DNA of 64,000 nucleotides. Origin: Phylloscopus collybita (taxonomy: Eukaryota > Chordata > Aves > Passeriformes > Phylloscopidae). Positions within the stretch are counted from its first letter, which is position 1, and every line of letters starts with the position of its first letter. The stretch lies in NCBI GenBank assembly GCA_027886175.1, contig JAJNNQ010000018.1, forward strand, positions 14,923,001 through 14,987,000. Direction: 5' to 3'. The translations under genes and the position numbers were made by a program. This document shows positions 13,361-27,177 of this stretch, piece after piece. Below the pieces are notes generated by a model that was not told where the DNA came from, ran no database searches, and saw nothing but the letters and a program-made list of their open reading frames with translations.

Positions 13361-16300
13361 AAATGGCACCAGACGTGTACATTTAAGCAATTGAACTGAG
13401 CCCCTGATGCTCAGACACGTCTCTGGACCACTCTGGCAGGACTGACATTGACTACAAACCAAGAACAGACCACCATTTCACATGTAGTGAACTCCCTGCA
13501 GTTTGCCTAACTCATCTTAAAACCTACCCAGGTTTTACACACTGGTTGGGACATAGCAGCACCACAGCAAAGTGCTTTTCAGCATGTATATCCTACATCT
13601 CACTCCCCATATTCCCTAGGAGGACACACAGCACAAGCAAACCTCGTGTCTCTGGTCACTCATCACTAGCACTGCAGAAACAGGCTCGAGGACAAACCCT
13701 GCTCTGTGGGTTAATTAGTGTTAGCTCACTGATTAAAAAAATTAGGTTAAGTCATTGATATGAGGGGAACAGAACCTGAGCCCTGGAGGAAGGATCTCCA
13801 GCAGGGTCATTAACAAAGCTTAAAGAGTCTCACGATTCCTGCTCTGGCATCATGACCACAGCCCCTGTACAAACTGATGTAAAAGGTCAGGGTCTCCTCC
13901 TGTCTGCTCCGCCCTAATTACAAGCAGAAGAGAAACATAAATGCCTCTTTGAATTTAATCAGAAAGCATACAGACTTGTGTTATCATGGTAATAAAGGTA
14001 ATACACATTTGCTGAGCTCCAGTGGGACATACCAACAAAAGCAGCATGTTTGGAGCAGTGTCTTTTCTTAACAACTACACCAGACTCAGGATGCTCAGAG
14101 CTGTGCTTCAATGTGGTAAAAAAAAAAAAGTACTTTGGGTTCAAACTTAGTATCATTCTACAGGCTCTTTATAAAGGAATGGTAGGAGATGTTTAAAATA
14201 TGAGTGCAAGGACAGGCTCTTCAATCTCATGAACCAATCTAGAGTTAAGTGAGTGAATCACTCATCTGCTCTGTGAACTAATAAGAGGAGAAAATCAACT
14301 CTGAGAAACCAATTATAGTTCAACACCACCATCCTCCAGGATGTGATCTCAAAGTCAAGTAAGTCTCCAGAAATCAATCTCTGGGACTCGCTGGGAAAGT
14401 TCTGCAAGCCAAAACAGAGTAAACTTGTTTTCAGAAGATCTAAATGGACACATTCAAATCCAAAAAGCAAGATGGCAACATAGCATGGTCAACTAGAAGC
14501 AGGCATATGAAAACCAGGAGTTACAATTACAGCAGTCAGATTACACTTAGCATTTGAAATTCCAATCAAAGAAGGACAGTGAACAGAATGAAGTATTAAC
14601 CCCACTACACTACAGTGAAACATGGATTTGGTTACCTAATAAACCTCAAGGTTTATTCATGAGAGCTTCCTGTCATATTCTCAGGATAATAGTTCCCAGT
14701 ATTCTTTAGAAAATATGTTGAAGGGCTTAATCATGCATTCTTTATGATCTCCACAAGAAAAAATAATAGTGTCAGATAATAATCTAGAGGGGGCTCAGAT
14801 GCAGTGTCTTATTTGGGACTGCATCATTTTGTGCTGAACTTGGAGACTGCACTCCCTGGTGGAACACCTCAAAGCAGAAAGGACTTTAAACAGCAAGGGT
14901 TCAGTACTCACAGTCCCTGAAGTCCTTGAAGTAAAAAGGTCCCTCTGAGAGAGAGAGGCTCTATTTCATCCTCTGTGCCAAAGTTACTATATAAACCACC
15001 ATGGCCCTTTGCCTGGATTTGGAAGCCCCAGGCCTGATTTTCAAAGAGACCAAGCACCTAAAGTTCCAGCTGAACTCAGCAGTTCAGAAAAACAAACTCA
15101 CAATAGCTGACCAGACAAAATTATATCCCTCTTCTGAGAAAAATTTGATTTAATATTCTTTTAACTTTGGCTTCTCCAAACAGAAAACTAAATAGTAAAT
15201 TCTCCTCAACATGAGATTTGAAGTCTCACTCTTCTATTATGGCTTTTTTGTGAGGTAAAAGTGAAAAACAACTTGCCCACCCGACTAAACACCCTTTAGC
15301 CTTGGGGGAAGGGGACAAGAAGAAAAAAAGTAACCACAAACTGTTCGGTTACAATTTGCCTTACCCTGGCAGGATGATCAGAATACATATATGAATACAT
15401 ATATGTGTTTTTCTGCTAGGTGGAGCCCAGATGAATAGTTACAACTTGGACTTTTTAGAGGAGTTCACAAGACATTAACAATAATTAACACAAAGCTTTC
15501 CCCCAAGACTGGATCTATAATCTCTATTTCCTGTTCCATGGTCCTGCGACTGAGGACAATTTTCTTTGTCTTAATGATGAATAAAGTGGTTTTGAGAACT
15601 GCCCTGGGCAGACATCACTGAGATCTTATTGTTTTATCTAGCCCAAAGTAGTTTTGGGTATGGGAAGAAATGTCAGAGCTGTCTGCTATTCTGCTGATGT
15701 AGAAATAACAAGATCACTGCATGTTGGTCTGAGCCTCAGACATGAAAACCAGCTCAAAGAAGCATTTGCTGATGGCATTGATGTACAAATGGTTCAGGTT
15801 TTTTGTAGGGTCTTAGTTCTCTTGAGCTTTGACAGTTATGGGTGTTTTCATAAATGGAAAGAAAGGACCCAAACCTACTGACCCTGAAGCGTTAGCCATT
15901 CAACTCTACTGTGGATCTGGAAAAGCCCACAAGCCTGTATATCAGCAAACTGTCACATCAAGCAGCTGAATTACTGTGTGATGACATGAGCCACAGCATC
16001 CCATGGCATCAGAGAGGGGAGACTTTTCTTGCAGAAAAGAGCATTGGAAAAGCTGAGCAGTGGGACCCTCGGGACTGTTGGGGAGCTGAGTGAATCAGCC
16101 ACGCTGCTCTGCTCCATGCTGCCGTGGCAAAACTGACTTTGCATCTAAATTAGCTCATTTAAAAGTGTCCTGGGCACCTCTGCACCATCCTTTCCTCCCT
16201 TATGTGACTGCATAAGAAAATTTAAAGGAAAAGGCCAAACACAGTCTTTCTAAAATCTACAGCCTGGTTTATCATCCATAAATACAGCACTTCTCCAGGC

Positions 16301-19300
16301 ATTTCCTGGCTGATGCTGTTCCCCAGCAAATACCCAGTGAAATCCTAGAAGTGTTGTACACCAGTGGTTATTTATACAAAAATAATTGCACAGAACAGAG
16401 CAAAGAGAAAAACAGCAGGATTGTTCCAGAAGCTTTTATTTTTTTGTTATCATTTTTGTTACTGTAAATCAGTACTTCCTAATCAGCAGAGCACACTGCA
16501 ATGGTGAGCTGAACAAATCTCAAGAATGAGGCACGGCATCTTGTGCCTTCTAATTAGCTCTGCTGGCATAATTGACTCTGGCTGGGCACCAGAGTTGGTA
16601 CAGCTGTGAGCTGACAAGGCTGTGAGGAGGCAGGAGCAGGTATAGAAGATGAGCAACAGCAGCATCACACACCTGTGAGAAGGAGGCAAGGAAGGATAGG
16701 ACTGAGGGAAGAATACAGAAGAGATCAGAAGAAACAGAGAAGGATTGACAGGCAGAAACAAATGAGAAAGAAGGAGGTGGTAGTAGTTCTGTAGTCTGCC
16801 TAAAAGAGCAAAGACTCTCTGGCTGAAGTTGATGAAAACTGTACATTTGTATTAACAAAGGTTCTGAACATGAAATATTTGTTAAAGATTTGGTGGTTGG
16901 TTGTTTGGGTTTTTTAAGCTATTGCATAAAATCCTAATGAAATCTTTTTCCTGGTGACATTGTCAGTTTGTCAACCTTCACTGACAGAACAGAAGCAGGG
17001 AAATACCTTTGAAGCAGCTTGTGGGAATGAAGAACATGATAAGGAGTCCACAAATGGTCCCAATTTGCATAAGATTAAGATAGGAAAAAAATAGTTTTTA
17101 ACAGTAAAGGTATGGATTCTTATGGATTCCCTCTAAGGGAAGAGGTATGGATTTGGTATGGCATAAACATACAGGGTTGTTGTTAAACAATGTTGACATT
17201 GATATTGTATCTAATTAATTCATGCATAGTATTGGGAGTGAAAATTAATACATTCCCTCTTATTTCTTCTTCTGAAATTAGATGCTTTGTCATATTAATT
17301 TTCTATTTTGCTATAACCAAATTCCTTCTTTAATTTTTTAAACAGTACTAGGCCTGCTTCCAGTGAGTGACAGTAGTAAAAAGCATTCTGCCAGCCAGCC
17401 CCTACCTTTACCTAACAATTTGGAGGGTCTTAAACACTTTGTCCATATTTTTCTTTTCCCATGAATGCCTTCACCACACAGATGCTACCTTGGTGCTACC
17501 CACAGGAAGAGCTTCCTGCCACAGCTGCCACTGATGCTCCTCAGCTCCTGGTTTCTGGCCTCCTGCAGTTCCCCACAGCAACCTCTTCATCCTTTGGAGG
17601 ATGTAAAATTTAAAAGCAGTGTGTAAGCTTTCTCAATGTTCACCTTTGCGGACTCGTGAGCCTGACAGACACACAGAAACAACCTCTGCTCAGCTTTCTC
17701 AGAGGCTGGAAATGGATCACTCAGCCCCTCATTGGTTCCTCACCTCCCAGGACAGCTGAAAGCAGGGCCTGGCATCACATGGGTGGGATAACAGAGCAGG
17801 AACAAGTCACGGGCCTGATGCAGCATGGAGATGTCAAGGATGGTCAGGGCTCCTTTGGACGTGCAGCCCGGCACAGCCTCATCAGAGACAGACAAGAGAT
17901 TTGCAGCAAGCTCCTCTCTCTTTGTTTCACAGTATCCTGCCTTGGCCAAAGGTCCTTTGAGGTTTATCTAAATTACACTGATTCCTTCTTATTTGCCCAT
18001 TACAAGCATGTTCCAGTTGGAGTTAAAACAGATTAATGATGAGGCATGACTCTTTCCTGCAGAAACTTTGCTCTTTAGATACTATTTTTTTTCCTACTTT
18101 ATATTCTGTCTTCAACCAGCTTATAAAACAGAAGTGTATATCTGGGTATAGAGAGTGTGTGCTTCCTCAAATTATCTCAATCCTGTGTTCAACTCTGGGT
18201 ACAACTGTTACCTTCCACTTCTCCAGCGAAATAGCTGTTTTTAATTAAGGAAGGCATATTTTTGCTGCAGATCAGCTATTTCACACTATGCTCCTTCAAA
18301 ACTTTTCAATGTACCATCTGGAGCTGATGATTTGCTGCTTTTTAAATTATCGATTTGTTCCAGCTCTTCCTTCTGACACATCTTGATTACCAGAGAGGAG
18401 CAAGTCCCAGTAGGTACCACTCTGATATTCTCTGTGCTGAAGAGCGCTGCAAACAAATCATTTAGATTCTCACAATGTCTTTATCTTCTTTAATTTCTGC
18501 CTTTAATCTTCAGTGATCCAGTTCTGAACTATCAGTTAATTATTCCAGTTCTTCTGACTGACAAACCTGAAGCATTCTTATTTTATAACTTCAGTATTTT
18601 GCAGTCCACCATACTTCCTTTTTATTTCCCCTTCATCTAGTCTTTACACTAATTAATAAACCAATGTATCAGAAAACTGAGGTTAGATTTTCAGATTTGC
18701 AAGAGTTCTCTGACACTCAGTTGCACTGATTTCCTCTTTGTTTGGCCAGTATTACTGTTGGCAACATACATACCCTCCAGACTCTATTATTGTTCTTAAG
18801 TGGAATTCATGGCATCTTCCTCTACTCTTCCCTCAGGAGCTTTTGTGACAAATCCTCTCAACAGAACCAAAACCCAGATGCTCTGAAATTTCAGTCACTT
18901 TTTTGTACTTTATTTCCCCACTAAGCTACAGGACTATATTGCATTAATATGTCTGCTAGCAGCTACAGATGCAACCTTGTCTTGAATTCCTTCCTGCATG
19001 TTGATTAAGAACCAAAAATCAGGATATCAGGATGTAGGCACCTAAAAAAGGGGGCATTTTGATCTGAAATTTCATACTGACTTATGGCCCTGGCCCAAGG
19101 TGGGAAAAAAGGCACCTACCCCTTTTTGAACACTCTCCAAAGGCAGTATTTGAACAGTATCTGGCAAACCTGGGGTGTGCAAGCCATACCAGTAGCAACA
19201 TGGTGCTGGAAACTGCTTGTCTGCAATACTGCAGTGATTTGAGTCCTTCCAGACATGGAAAGGCTGCATGGGAGCGAGGTCAAGCCATCATTGCCCATCT

Positions 19301-20917
19301 CAAGTGAAGCACTTGGCCACCTGGCAGGGAACTAGGAGGGAAGAGGGCACACCCTTCCACTTGTTGGGACAGGGTTCCTGGCTCAGAAAGAACTGCAAAG
19401 CTTCTGGGGCGAAAGGAGGCCTGACACTATAGCTTGGTGGTTTGGGGTCTCAGAGCAGAGAGGTCTCCTAGGTTTGAGTCAGTGTGCTGATCCTAAGCAC
19501 TTTATCTTTTCCATGAGCTCAGTACAAACTGGTCCCTAAAACAAAGTGTGTAACTTACTGCCTGGTGCCTGCTGAGACTCATCCTCAATACAGAGGAAGA
19601 GCTTACCTTTCTGAGACAGAGATGTGTGGGCCTGAGTCCTCAGCCAGCTCCTGCTCAGAGCACTCGCTCCTCAGGCCCAAGGAACATCCACCTCCTGCCT
19701 GAAAACTTGACAGTTGTTTGGCAGAGTGAGCTGAACTGTACCTCAAGTTCACATAAAAAGCAAAGGAATTTGAACAGACTTGTTATACTCCTTCCTGAAT
19801 TGCTGTTCTTTAGTATTTTTCTTCATTTCCTTCTGCTGACACACCTAAACATGACTGGACAGCAAAGTTTCTCAATTGCTTCCCTACTCAGCTCATGCCA
19901 AATCATTAGTCATGTAGCAAAGCCCCCACAAAATGTCAGCTGAGCTTTAAATCATTTATTGTTAAGGGAAAAAAAAAATAGACTCCTACCACTGGCCATT
20001 GAACTGCTGTTAATGATGTAAAAACAGAGGACTAGAAATGCAGCACAACAGATATAATCCTCAAATCCTTACACCACTGGCCTCCCCAGTGGTTCTACTC
20101 CAAAAGAGGTTAGGCCATCCTCTCTCTGATGGCTCTTTCTTCACCAGACACTTCACCTCCACTGCTGGTCATGCTCACTTCAGCCACAGAGAAATGGGTG
20201 CAACAAACTCAAAATGGCTTGTTCATAGCACAGTGGTGGCTGCAAGCAGGGAGGCCTTGTAACCCACCCAGACGCCTGCAAGAGGTTTGCTTTTGGCACC
20301 TCTGCCTGCATGTAGAAAGATCTTCTTTTGGTTATACCCATTCAGATGGAAAAGATCTCAGGCTGAAGAACTGGACATAGATTTATACCACATATAAAAC
20401 CCTGGTTACACATGCAGACATCCTCAGAGACAGGAGCCCTCCTGCAAGTGGGGAAAGGCCTTTGATGTTCCCTTCCATTAAATATTCTTCAAGTACCCAG
20501 TCCGGTGACTTCATGTTGCTACAGTCACTCCCAGGGCATGCACTAACCTGTTCCAGTTGCTGCTGATCTTTTCTGGCCAGATTTGAAGCCTCCGAACCAA
20601 AGGAGACAAGAGGATGCCAGTAAGACAGCAAATCGACAGAAAACGTCACCACAACCCTCCGACCTCTTGCTCTGCTGAGACACTCTGGACCGAGAGAACC
20701 CCAAATTCCCCTTTGCCACCTCAAATCTTCCCACCCCGAACCGCCCGCAGACCTTGGCGCTCCCAGGGCCCACAGGTGCCCAGGTGCGGGCGGGCGGGCG
20801 GGCAGCGCCCGGTGCCCCGAGCGGCGGGCGGGGGCTCCCGGGAGCTGCGCGCCCCTGGCCCCGCGCTGCCCCGGGCGCGCCCTCGCCCTGCGGCCGCAGA
20901 GCCGCCCTGGCGCTTAC

Positions 20918-21130
20918 CTTGGCCAGGCACGTGTGTGCGGGACGGGCCGCCCGAGGATGGCGCAGGGAAGCTGCCGGGGAAGCTGGCAGGGAAGCTGGCA
21001 GGGAAGCTGGCGGGCGGCGGGTCCCCGAAGAGCCCCCGGAGCGGGCGTGCTGCTGCTCCCCACGCCCGGCAGCGAGGCTGCGGGCGCCCGGCGAGCGCCC
21101 GGCTGGGGCACGGCGCTGCTCAGGCGGTGG
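20918..21130 (-). other. Possible minus-strand first exon in the orphan CpG island
   Basis: Defined only by the strong donor at 20918/20917 on the minus strand; the 5' end is arbitrary. An open frame on this strand (20914-21111, 65 codons) runs through the donor with a Gln-Leu-Pro-Cys repeat made by the 12-bp tandem repeat. It looks like a by-product of composition. Probably the start of a long non-coding RNA or a 5' UTR exon. Confidence 0.35.
20965..21012 (+). repeat. 12-bp tandem repeat, four copies, in the CpG island
   Basis: Unit GGGAAGCTGGCA begins at 20965, 20977, 20989 and 21001, with small changes in the first and last copies. It reads as GKLA repeats in one plus-strand frame, which makes that frame look protein-like. 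Confidence 0.9.
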
Positions 21131-21500
21131 CTCCGGTGAGGGCAGTGAGCTGTGAAGCTGCTGCCCGCCTCGGCGTTACCATCTCGCCAGCCACGCAGTC
21201 CCGGCGAAAAACATCGCCTTCAAGCGCTGCCGTCATCTCCACCCAGGGCGCCGGGCCGGCTGGCTGGGAAAGGCATCGCACACCGGGCCCGCTTAACACC
21301 GGCACCTCCTCCTCCCGAAAGAAAACCAGGACCCCAAAGAGTAACATGCAACACAGATGGAAAACAGGGAAGACCGCATTGAAAGATGCTTCTGGGTCAG
21401 GGCTGTGCCGCTTCCCCGGTCCAACAGCACCATCTCCTGGGTGGCTCGCCCGGCTGCCGGCAGCTCACCCCAGAGCATCTCCCCGGGAAGACGCTCCACG

Positions 21501-24500
21501 GCTTTCCTCTGCCATCAGCGTGTTTCGTTTGTTTGCTTTCCTTTCAGGCAAATTGATATTTCCTGTCAATATTTTTGCAAATGTTTCCTTTCACGTCCTA
21601 TTGCTTGTCTCTCATGAAGTATCACAGATGGATGAATAAATAAATGAAATATTCTAGAATCTGAGTAAATAAATGAAAAATTCTAGAATCTGTGTATTTT
21701 TTTTTAATCAGCAGTACAAGACATTCAGCCTAAAAACTGCTCCCCTCCTGAGCTGTGAAGGTTTAAATATGTACCCAGTCTGCATGGAGCACACCCTCTG
21801 AAGTAATCAAAAATTGCTGCTTCTCAGGGAATACCTGTATTTTCTTTGAAAATAAAAAGGAAAAAAAATCTACTTGAAGAGCTGTTTAGGGTTTAGGCAA
21901 GTGAAATGATGGCAAAAAGCAGAAGCGGTAGATTTCATAGTATTACCATTCAATGGGGAAATCCAGTCTGACAAGTAGTATCTCAAAGATACTCATGTAT
22001 TTGAAAGCTCTGAAGTGTTTGTTGAGACACGCCCTGTAAAAGCATGTGGTTTTCACTCACTAGATCATAGGTTTAAGACCAAAGAATCCAAAACTTTATT
22101 CTCTCTATAGCTATTACCATACAAGTAACAAATCACTTCTGTATTTCAGTTTTCATTAGCCTGCAAAGTGAAGATTTGTTTCACTGTTTTGAGGCTAAAT
22201 GGTATATAAAATCCTTCATGCTTTGAAGGCTTATACAACAAGCCAAAAAGTTTAAGTAAATGATTTTTTTTTAAATTCAATACTCATCCAAAGCCCGTTT
22301 TAGCTTAATTTACTGTTAAATGCCTGGCAAAATGTTACAGAAGCTCATCTTTAAAAGATACTAAGTAGGTCCCGTGTGCAAGCTTGAAGTTAGGAAGGAC
22401 AACACATTACTCTAAATGCAGACACCCATGCTTGCACCTGTGCAGGAGCAGTCTTGTGGCTTTGTGTGTAAAATTGCTGCAACAATGAAAAGGAAAAAAA
22501 CAAACAAACAATTTTCCTTGTTGTTTGCTAAAGTAACATCTTTTAGTGGCAAAGTTGTTTCAAAATTCATATTGAACATGGCCTTTGGATTCTTCTTAGG
22601 TAATTGCAACCATCACTACCTGCACATATGTAAGGTAAACAAGGTCCTTTGGAAATTACAATGTGTATTTCTTTAAGGACACTTTTTATTTACTCTGATT
22701 CTAAAGTTCTTAAAGCATTAATGTCTTTTGAGAATAAAAGTCACCCTTAAAGGGTTTTGTTTCTTCTTTAAAGGGGAGTATAAGCCAGCAGCCTGCAGTT
22801 CTGCCAGCATTTCTATGGTCCAGTTAAGATGTGATCCTCAAAACTGGGAAGATACAAATGTTTGTTGATTACATACAGCACTGTGCATTCATCTCAGTTA
22901 CACCCTATGACTACCATGGATTTTATGGAGTACCATGGTCTTTCTAACTAAAACCTTTTGCTCCCAGCCTACTCTCTTAGTTCAGAGAAACAAGGCATAA
23001 CAAGAAGCTGGATGACTGAAAAAAAATTATTGGAAATAAAACCTGAATCCACTTAGCCATTTTAGTCCTATTTTCTGTTTAACTAAAATCAGCTTTCCCT
23101 GGGTGATTCCAGGAAAGGCCTCAAGTATTTAAATCAGCGAGGACCTTCTACAGGTCTGTGATCAGGTCACATCAGAGACAGCACTGCTTTGACAGAGCTA
23201 TTAAACAAAACAAGCAGCATCCCAAAGAAAAAGCCAAAACCAGATAATGAACCACAGCCTTTCACAGAGCAGTGTGTTCATCTCAACTCTTTCAGCCAAA
23301 AAGCAAGCTTGACCTACCACCCAGCTCCATTAACAATCCAAACCCTTTCCACTCTCTTTACCTTTCCTTATTGTCTATCCACCTTTGCTCACAGATTCCT
23401 TAACTTACAGGTGACTTGTAACTAAGAAGTGGTTTTTTTCTTCCACAGTCCTGTAATATGGATATTGAACAACCCTGTGTAAGTAGATCTGGTTTCTGCA
23501 GAAGGGACATGCAAATCAGATTAGACAGGGATTTATTGATCAGGCTGCCAGCTCTACTTTTTAATATTGCCCTTCTTAGATGCAGGCACTGCCAGGGTCT
23601 TACTGGTATTCTTGGTGATAGCTCAGGAGATACTTTCCTTGGTACAATTCTTTGATTTCATGTTCTCAAGCTTGGTTGTCTTCTATGCACTTTGTTAGTA
23701 TTGACAGACTCCCAGAAAAGTCCTGCCAAAGATTTCTAGTCTACTTTTTTAAAGAGAACCAGAGAGCTCAGTGAGAACATGAAAATAAGCCTAATGTTTG
23801 TCGGACCTAAAATAAAGGCACTCAAGTATTTCAGGGCATTTAGATGGTGTAAAGTTATTTTTTCAGAGCAGACAAACAATGAAGAATATTGACCATGTCC
23901 AAATGTTTGCTAGCAAAATTAAGGCAAGTCATTATAGCTGAGAAACACACTTGCTGTGTAACCTGTTAATATGCCCTGAGCTGTTAACAGCTGTTTTCTC
24001 AGGAAAACAACTTTTGTGTTAATTGATTTTAATGCTCCCAACACAAAATTAGCAGCACAATAGCAAGTATTTGCAACCTGCTTCCTTCTGCTCCTCACCA
24101 GGAACAGTTCAAGAGCAAAGAAACCTCATACCCCTCTTCGGTGAAGGTTTAAGACAGTAGATCAGCTTTGGAATATAAACAATCTCATTTGCTTAAACCA
24201 AAGCACCTTGTTTCGTATCTAAGAGGTGAGAACTGCTAGCAAATACAAAAGATTATCTTAATTTATGATCTGGTGGATAGGTTGATCCACTCAGTTCAGC
24301 CTTTTAGCACAGCAACAACGCCAAGGGCATCCTCACAATAAAATGTAATTAAATCCGGTAATGGTTTCCAGTTTGGCAAACACTCATACTACAACCCCAT
24401 AACAGAGTAACAATCCCACGTAAGTTTACAGGCATTCACAAGTATCTCACTGTAAGCTCTCAGCAGAGCAATCCAACCAAGATGGATCCAGCAGCATCTC

Positions 24501-27151
24501 ACCAGAGCAGCAGGCAGCTGGAATTCCCGCCTGGCACAACGCACAACACAAAGAGCAGGAATGGGACTGGCTGTTCCACACACCCGACCTTGATCCATAG
24601 AAGCCCTGCAGGTGGCAACGCTCCTGCACAGCCCTGCCTCCTGCCCTGTCCTTACCACAGCAGACCCAACTCCAGACCAGGCAGTTTTGCCTCTCTCTTC
24701 ACCAAAGACAGCAAGGGCAGGTCCCCATTTTTGCTGTTGGCTGTCCTCAGGAACTTCAGTTGGCCTTCCCAAGGCACACTCTTGGCCACCATTACCTCTC
24801 CGGTCTTCATTTTAGGGCAGAGGAACCCAGGAAGAACAAACTGTTGTAGCAGCTTCCCCCATCCCCTCCCTCACTTCTGTGACAAGCTGCTCCTCCTAAG
24901 GAGAAAAAGTCACCCTCTCCTCTGCAGAACCTGTCACATCCTCCTGACCAAGGACTCCTCATGGATCCTTCCAGCTGGCACCAGCCCCCCAGCATTAGCT
25001 CCACACACTCACTGTCTGTCACCCCATACTCCAGGATTATCAGCTGCCTTCTCCCACTGCCTAAAAGCATGAGAAAAGCAGGTGCAAATCTCTCCTCAAG
25101 GGAGGCATGGGATTTTTCCTCAAAAAACTGTTCATCTGTGGCATCCCTTTGGGATTGGAAGCACATGCTCCCTTCTGCCTCTAGTTTGAGGGACAGCAGA
25201 GGATGATGAGCAAAGTGCACAATACTGCCCATCTTCTAAAATGATCCCTTAGAACTAGGGATACTCTCAACAACAAAATGAAGCTCTTTGTAAGCATCTC
25301 AAGTTTACAATTTAAGTAGATGGTCATTTTTTTATTGCAGCTGGTTTAACATGATCATTTTTATAACTGCAGAACGACTGCTCATGCCCAGATTGGCTGG
25401 AAATGCACAGCTTGCACGGGAATGCAGGCAGAAGTCCCAATTTCATTCCCCGCTGTGGCTTCGTCACACGCACTTTAGGAATCACTCTTGCTTTTACTTG
25501 CTCAATAATATGTTCCAGTCAGGTGGAGACTGACATAAACACTACTCTGTGTGTTATGCAAAGGTTTAATCAAATAATTAAAAACTAAAGAGGGAAAGAA
25601 AGTAGAGAAAATAGAAAAATTTCCATGGTTTTTAAAAGCAGGAACTCATGCTGGGAGAAAAATTTTGCTGCATATAGAATAAAGACTACCTGACAAGGCT
25701 GAAGTTCCCTTTATGTTAAACTGCTGGCAGCTATTACTGAAAAATATTCAGCTTGTGCAAAAAATTGAGAGAGCTATGAAACAGCATATTCGGGGAACTC
25801 TTTTTTTAATAGATTTATTTAGTAGTCAGGCTAAGAGTTAACTACTGAAGCAGAAAATAATTAAATTTTCTTCATTACATTTTTGTTTACTGGGTACATT
25901 CATTTCAATAGGTTGACACAAATAACCAAAGACTTTTGAATTTTTTTTTCTAAACATTGTTTTACATTCAGAATGGCAAAAACTACTTGTGATTAGCCTT
26001 AAGAAAGTTCATTTCATCTGAATACAAATGCTCAGAACATCGATACTTTAAGCTTTGCATAATGTGATGTGGCACATGAACAGAAAAAAATCTTGCACTC
26101 ACTCCTCCATGCCTTACAGGCACAAGTGACTGCCCCAAGTGGAACTCCCTCCTACACAGTGGTCTTACAGTGACCCCCACAGACCTGCAGTGGTGACCAA
26201 GTGAATACACACAACACACACAGAGTATTTAATCCTGCTGACCCTGACTGCATTACAACTATACAGCAAGCTTACTGTTACCAGTTTGGCAAATCCTGGG
26301 CAGAAATGTTCTAGTATAGTTTCTCCACTGCTTGCTCAAGTGGACAGGAGAGATTTAGAACCAGAACTTGCATCAAATATCTCCTGTCTACAGGTTCCAG
26401 TCCTGTTCTTGTCTTTCACTGACCATTTATAATTTCTTCTTTCTCCAGAACACATTTTATATCCTGTGCAGTGGAAAACATCTTAAGCTTCAAATCAAAA
26501 GTAGTATCAGTTTCATTAGATATTTAAAATAAAGAGCAACTACTGTAGACATAAAACATAAAACAGTTTATTTCCAACCATTTGCCTAATTCACATGCAG
26601 ACTGGTTTATATTTAATTAAACTGCATTTAAAAATAGCTTGGTTAGCCTTTAACCTTAACAGTGTTGCCATAGAGCTGAAGCTACACTGGTTAATATAAT
26701 TTTTTTTTAAAGAAATGTGGTTAGGTAGGAACACTTCAGAGACTTTCCACAAGTAAGTATTTATCTATTCTGTAACCTCTCTGCTGCACTCATCTTACTC
26801 ACATGAACATTTAATCTGTAAATCCCATGCTTGAAGACTATATTCTCCTGAGTACATCAGTCAGGAGAAAACACTTGGAAACACAACATATATAAAAAGA
26901 TAACAAGCAAATAATACAAGTTTACAGTGGAAACTAAAGTATTTTCCTGTATTATTTCAAGCTAGAATACTGAAGCCTTAAACAATTCCCACATTTTAGC
27001 ACTGACGCAGAACTGCCATACACAAAGTATATAAGCAGGGGGGAAAAGCTGTTTCGTAAGAGGTAGAAAAGGTTTTATAAAATATTTAGGCACAATTCTT
27101 AGCAGTTTTAGAAGCCATCAGAAAGTTACAAAGTAATAATGACCACTATAC
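21501..27151. other. Intergenic sequence between the orphan CpG island and GLRX5
   Basis: AT-rich and without a recognised gene. A 29-bp tandem duplication lies at 21637-21692. The most GC-rich part (24480-25230) has long open frames on both strands that show no family motif. The part nearest GLRX5 may belong to its 3' UTR if a distal poly(A) site is used. Confidence 0.55.
21637..21692 (+). repeat. 29-bp tandem duplication
   Basis: TAAATAAATGAAA followed by TTCTAGAATCTG occurs twice with a 29-base period, beginning at 21637 and 21666; the copies differ by one base in the middle. Confidence 0.9.
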
Positions 27152-27171
27152 ATGTATTTGTACAAGTTCTG

Positions 27172-27177
27172 TTTATT
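27172..27177 (-). promoter_or_regulatory. Possible distal poly(A) signal of GLRX5
   Basis: AATAAA on the minus strand about 575 bases after the stop. A further AATAAA lies at 26567-26572. The sequence cannot decide which is used; a 3' UTR of 0.6-1.2 kb would be ordinary for this gene. Confidence 0.4.

Larger units (their letters stand above)
1..20739. other. Intergenic sequence without a recognised gene
   Basis: AT-rich, with many short open frames (longest 154 codons, minus strand 11365-11829), none with a recognisable domain. It contains one CR1 end at 6008-6070, a T/G-rich tract at 3655-3800, an A run at 5335-5353 and an AT-rich tract at 11897-11931. No tRNA-like B box, CpG island or convincing multi-exon gene was seen. 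Confidence 0.6.
20740..21500. other. Orphan CpG island, probable promoter of an unidentified transcript
   Basis: GC-rich island 6.3 kb downstream of the GLRX5 stop. A strong minus-strand donor (CCAAG before GTAAGCG) ends a possible exon at 20918. A weaker plus-strand donor (CTCCG before GTGAGGG) lies at 21135/21136. Four 12-bp tandem repeats sit inside. No homologous protein is recognised on either strand. Human synteny on this side offers TCL1-family genes, TUNAR and C14orf132; I searched by eye for the TUNAR microprotein and did not see it. Confidence 0.65.

Noticed and set aside
20614..21639. 341-codon plus-strand open frame
   Set aside because: It lies over the CpG island. Composition (Pro, Arg, Gly, Ala) and the 12-bp repeat explain its length, it crosses a plausible donor, and no domain is visible.
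24482..25072. 196-codon plus-strand open frame
   Set aside because: Pro/Ser/Leu-rich with no recognisable family, and long open frames overlap on the opposite strand. Without conservation or transcript data it is best treated as chance.
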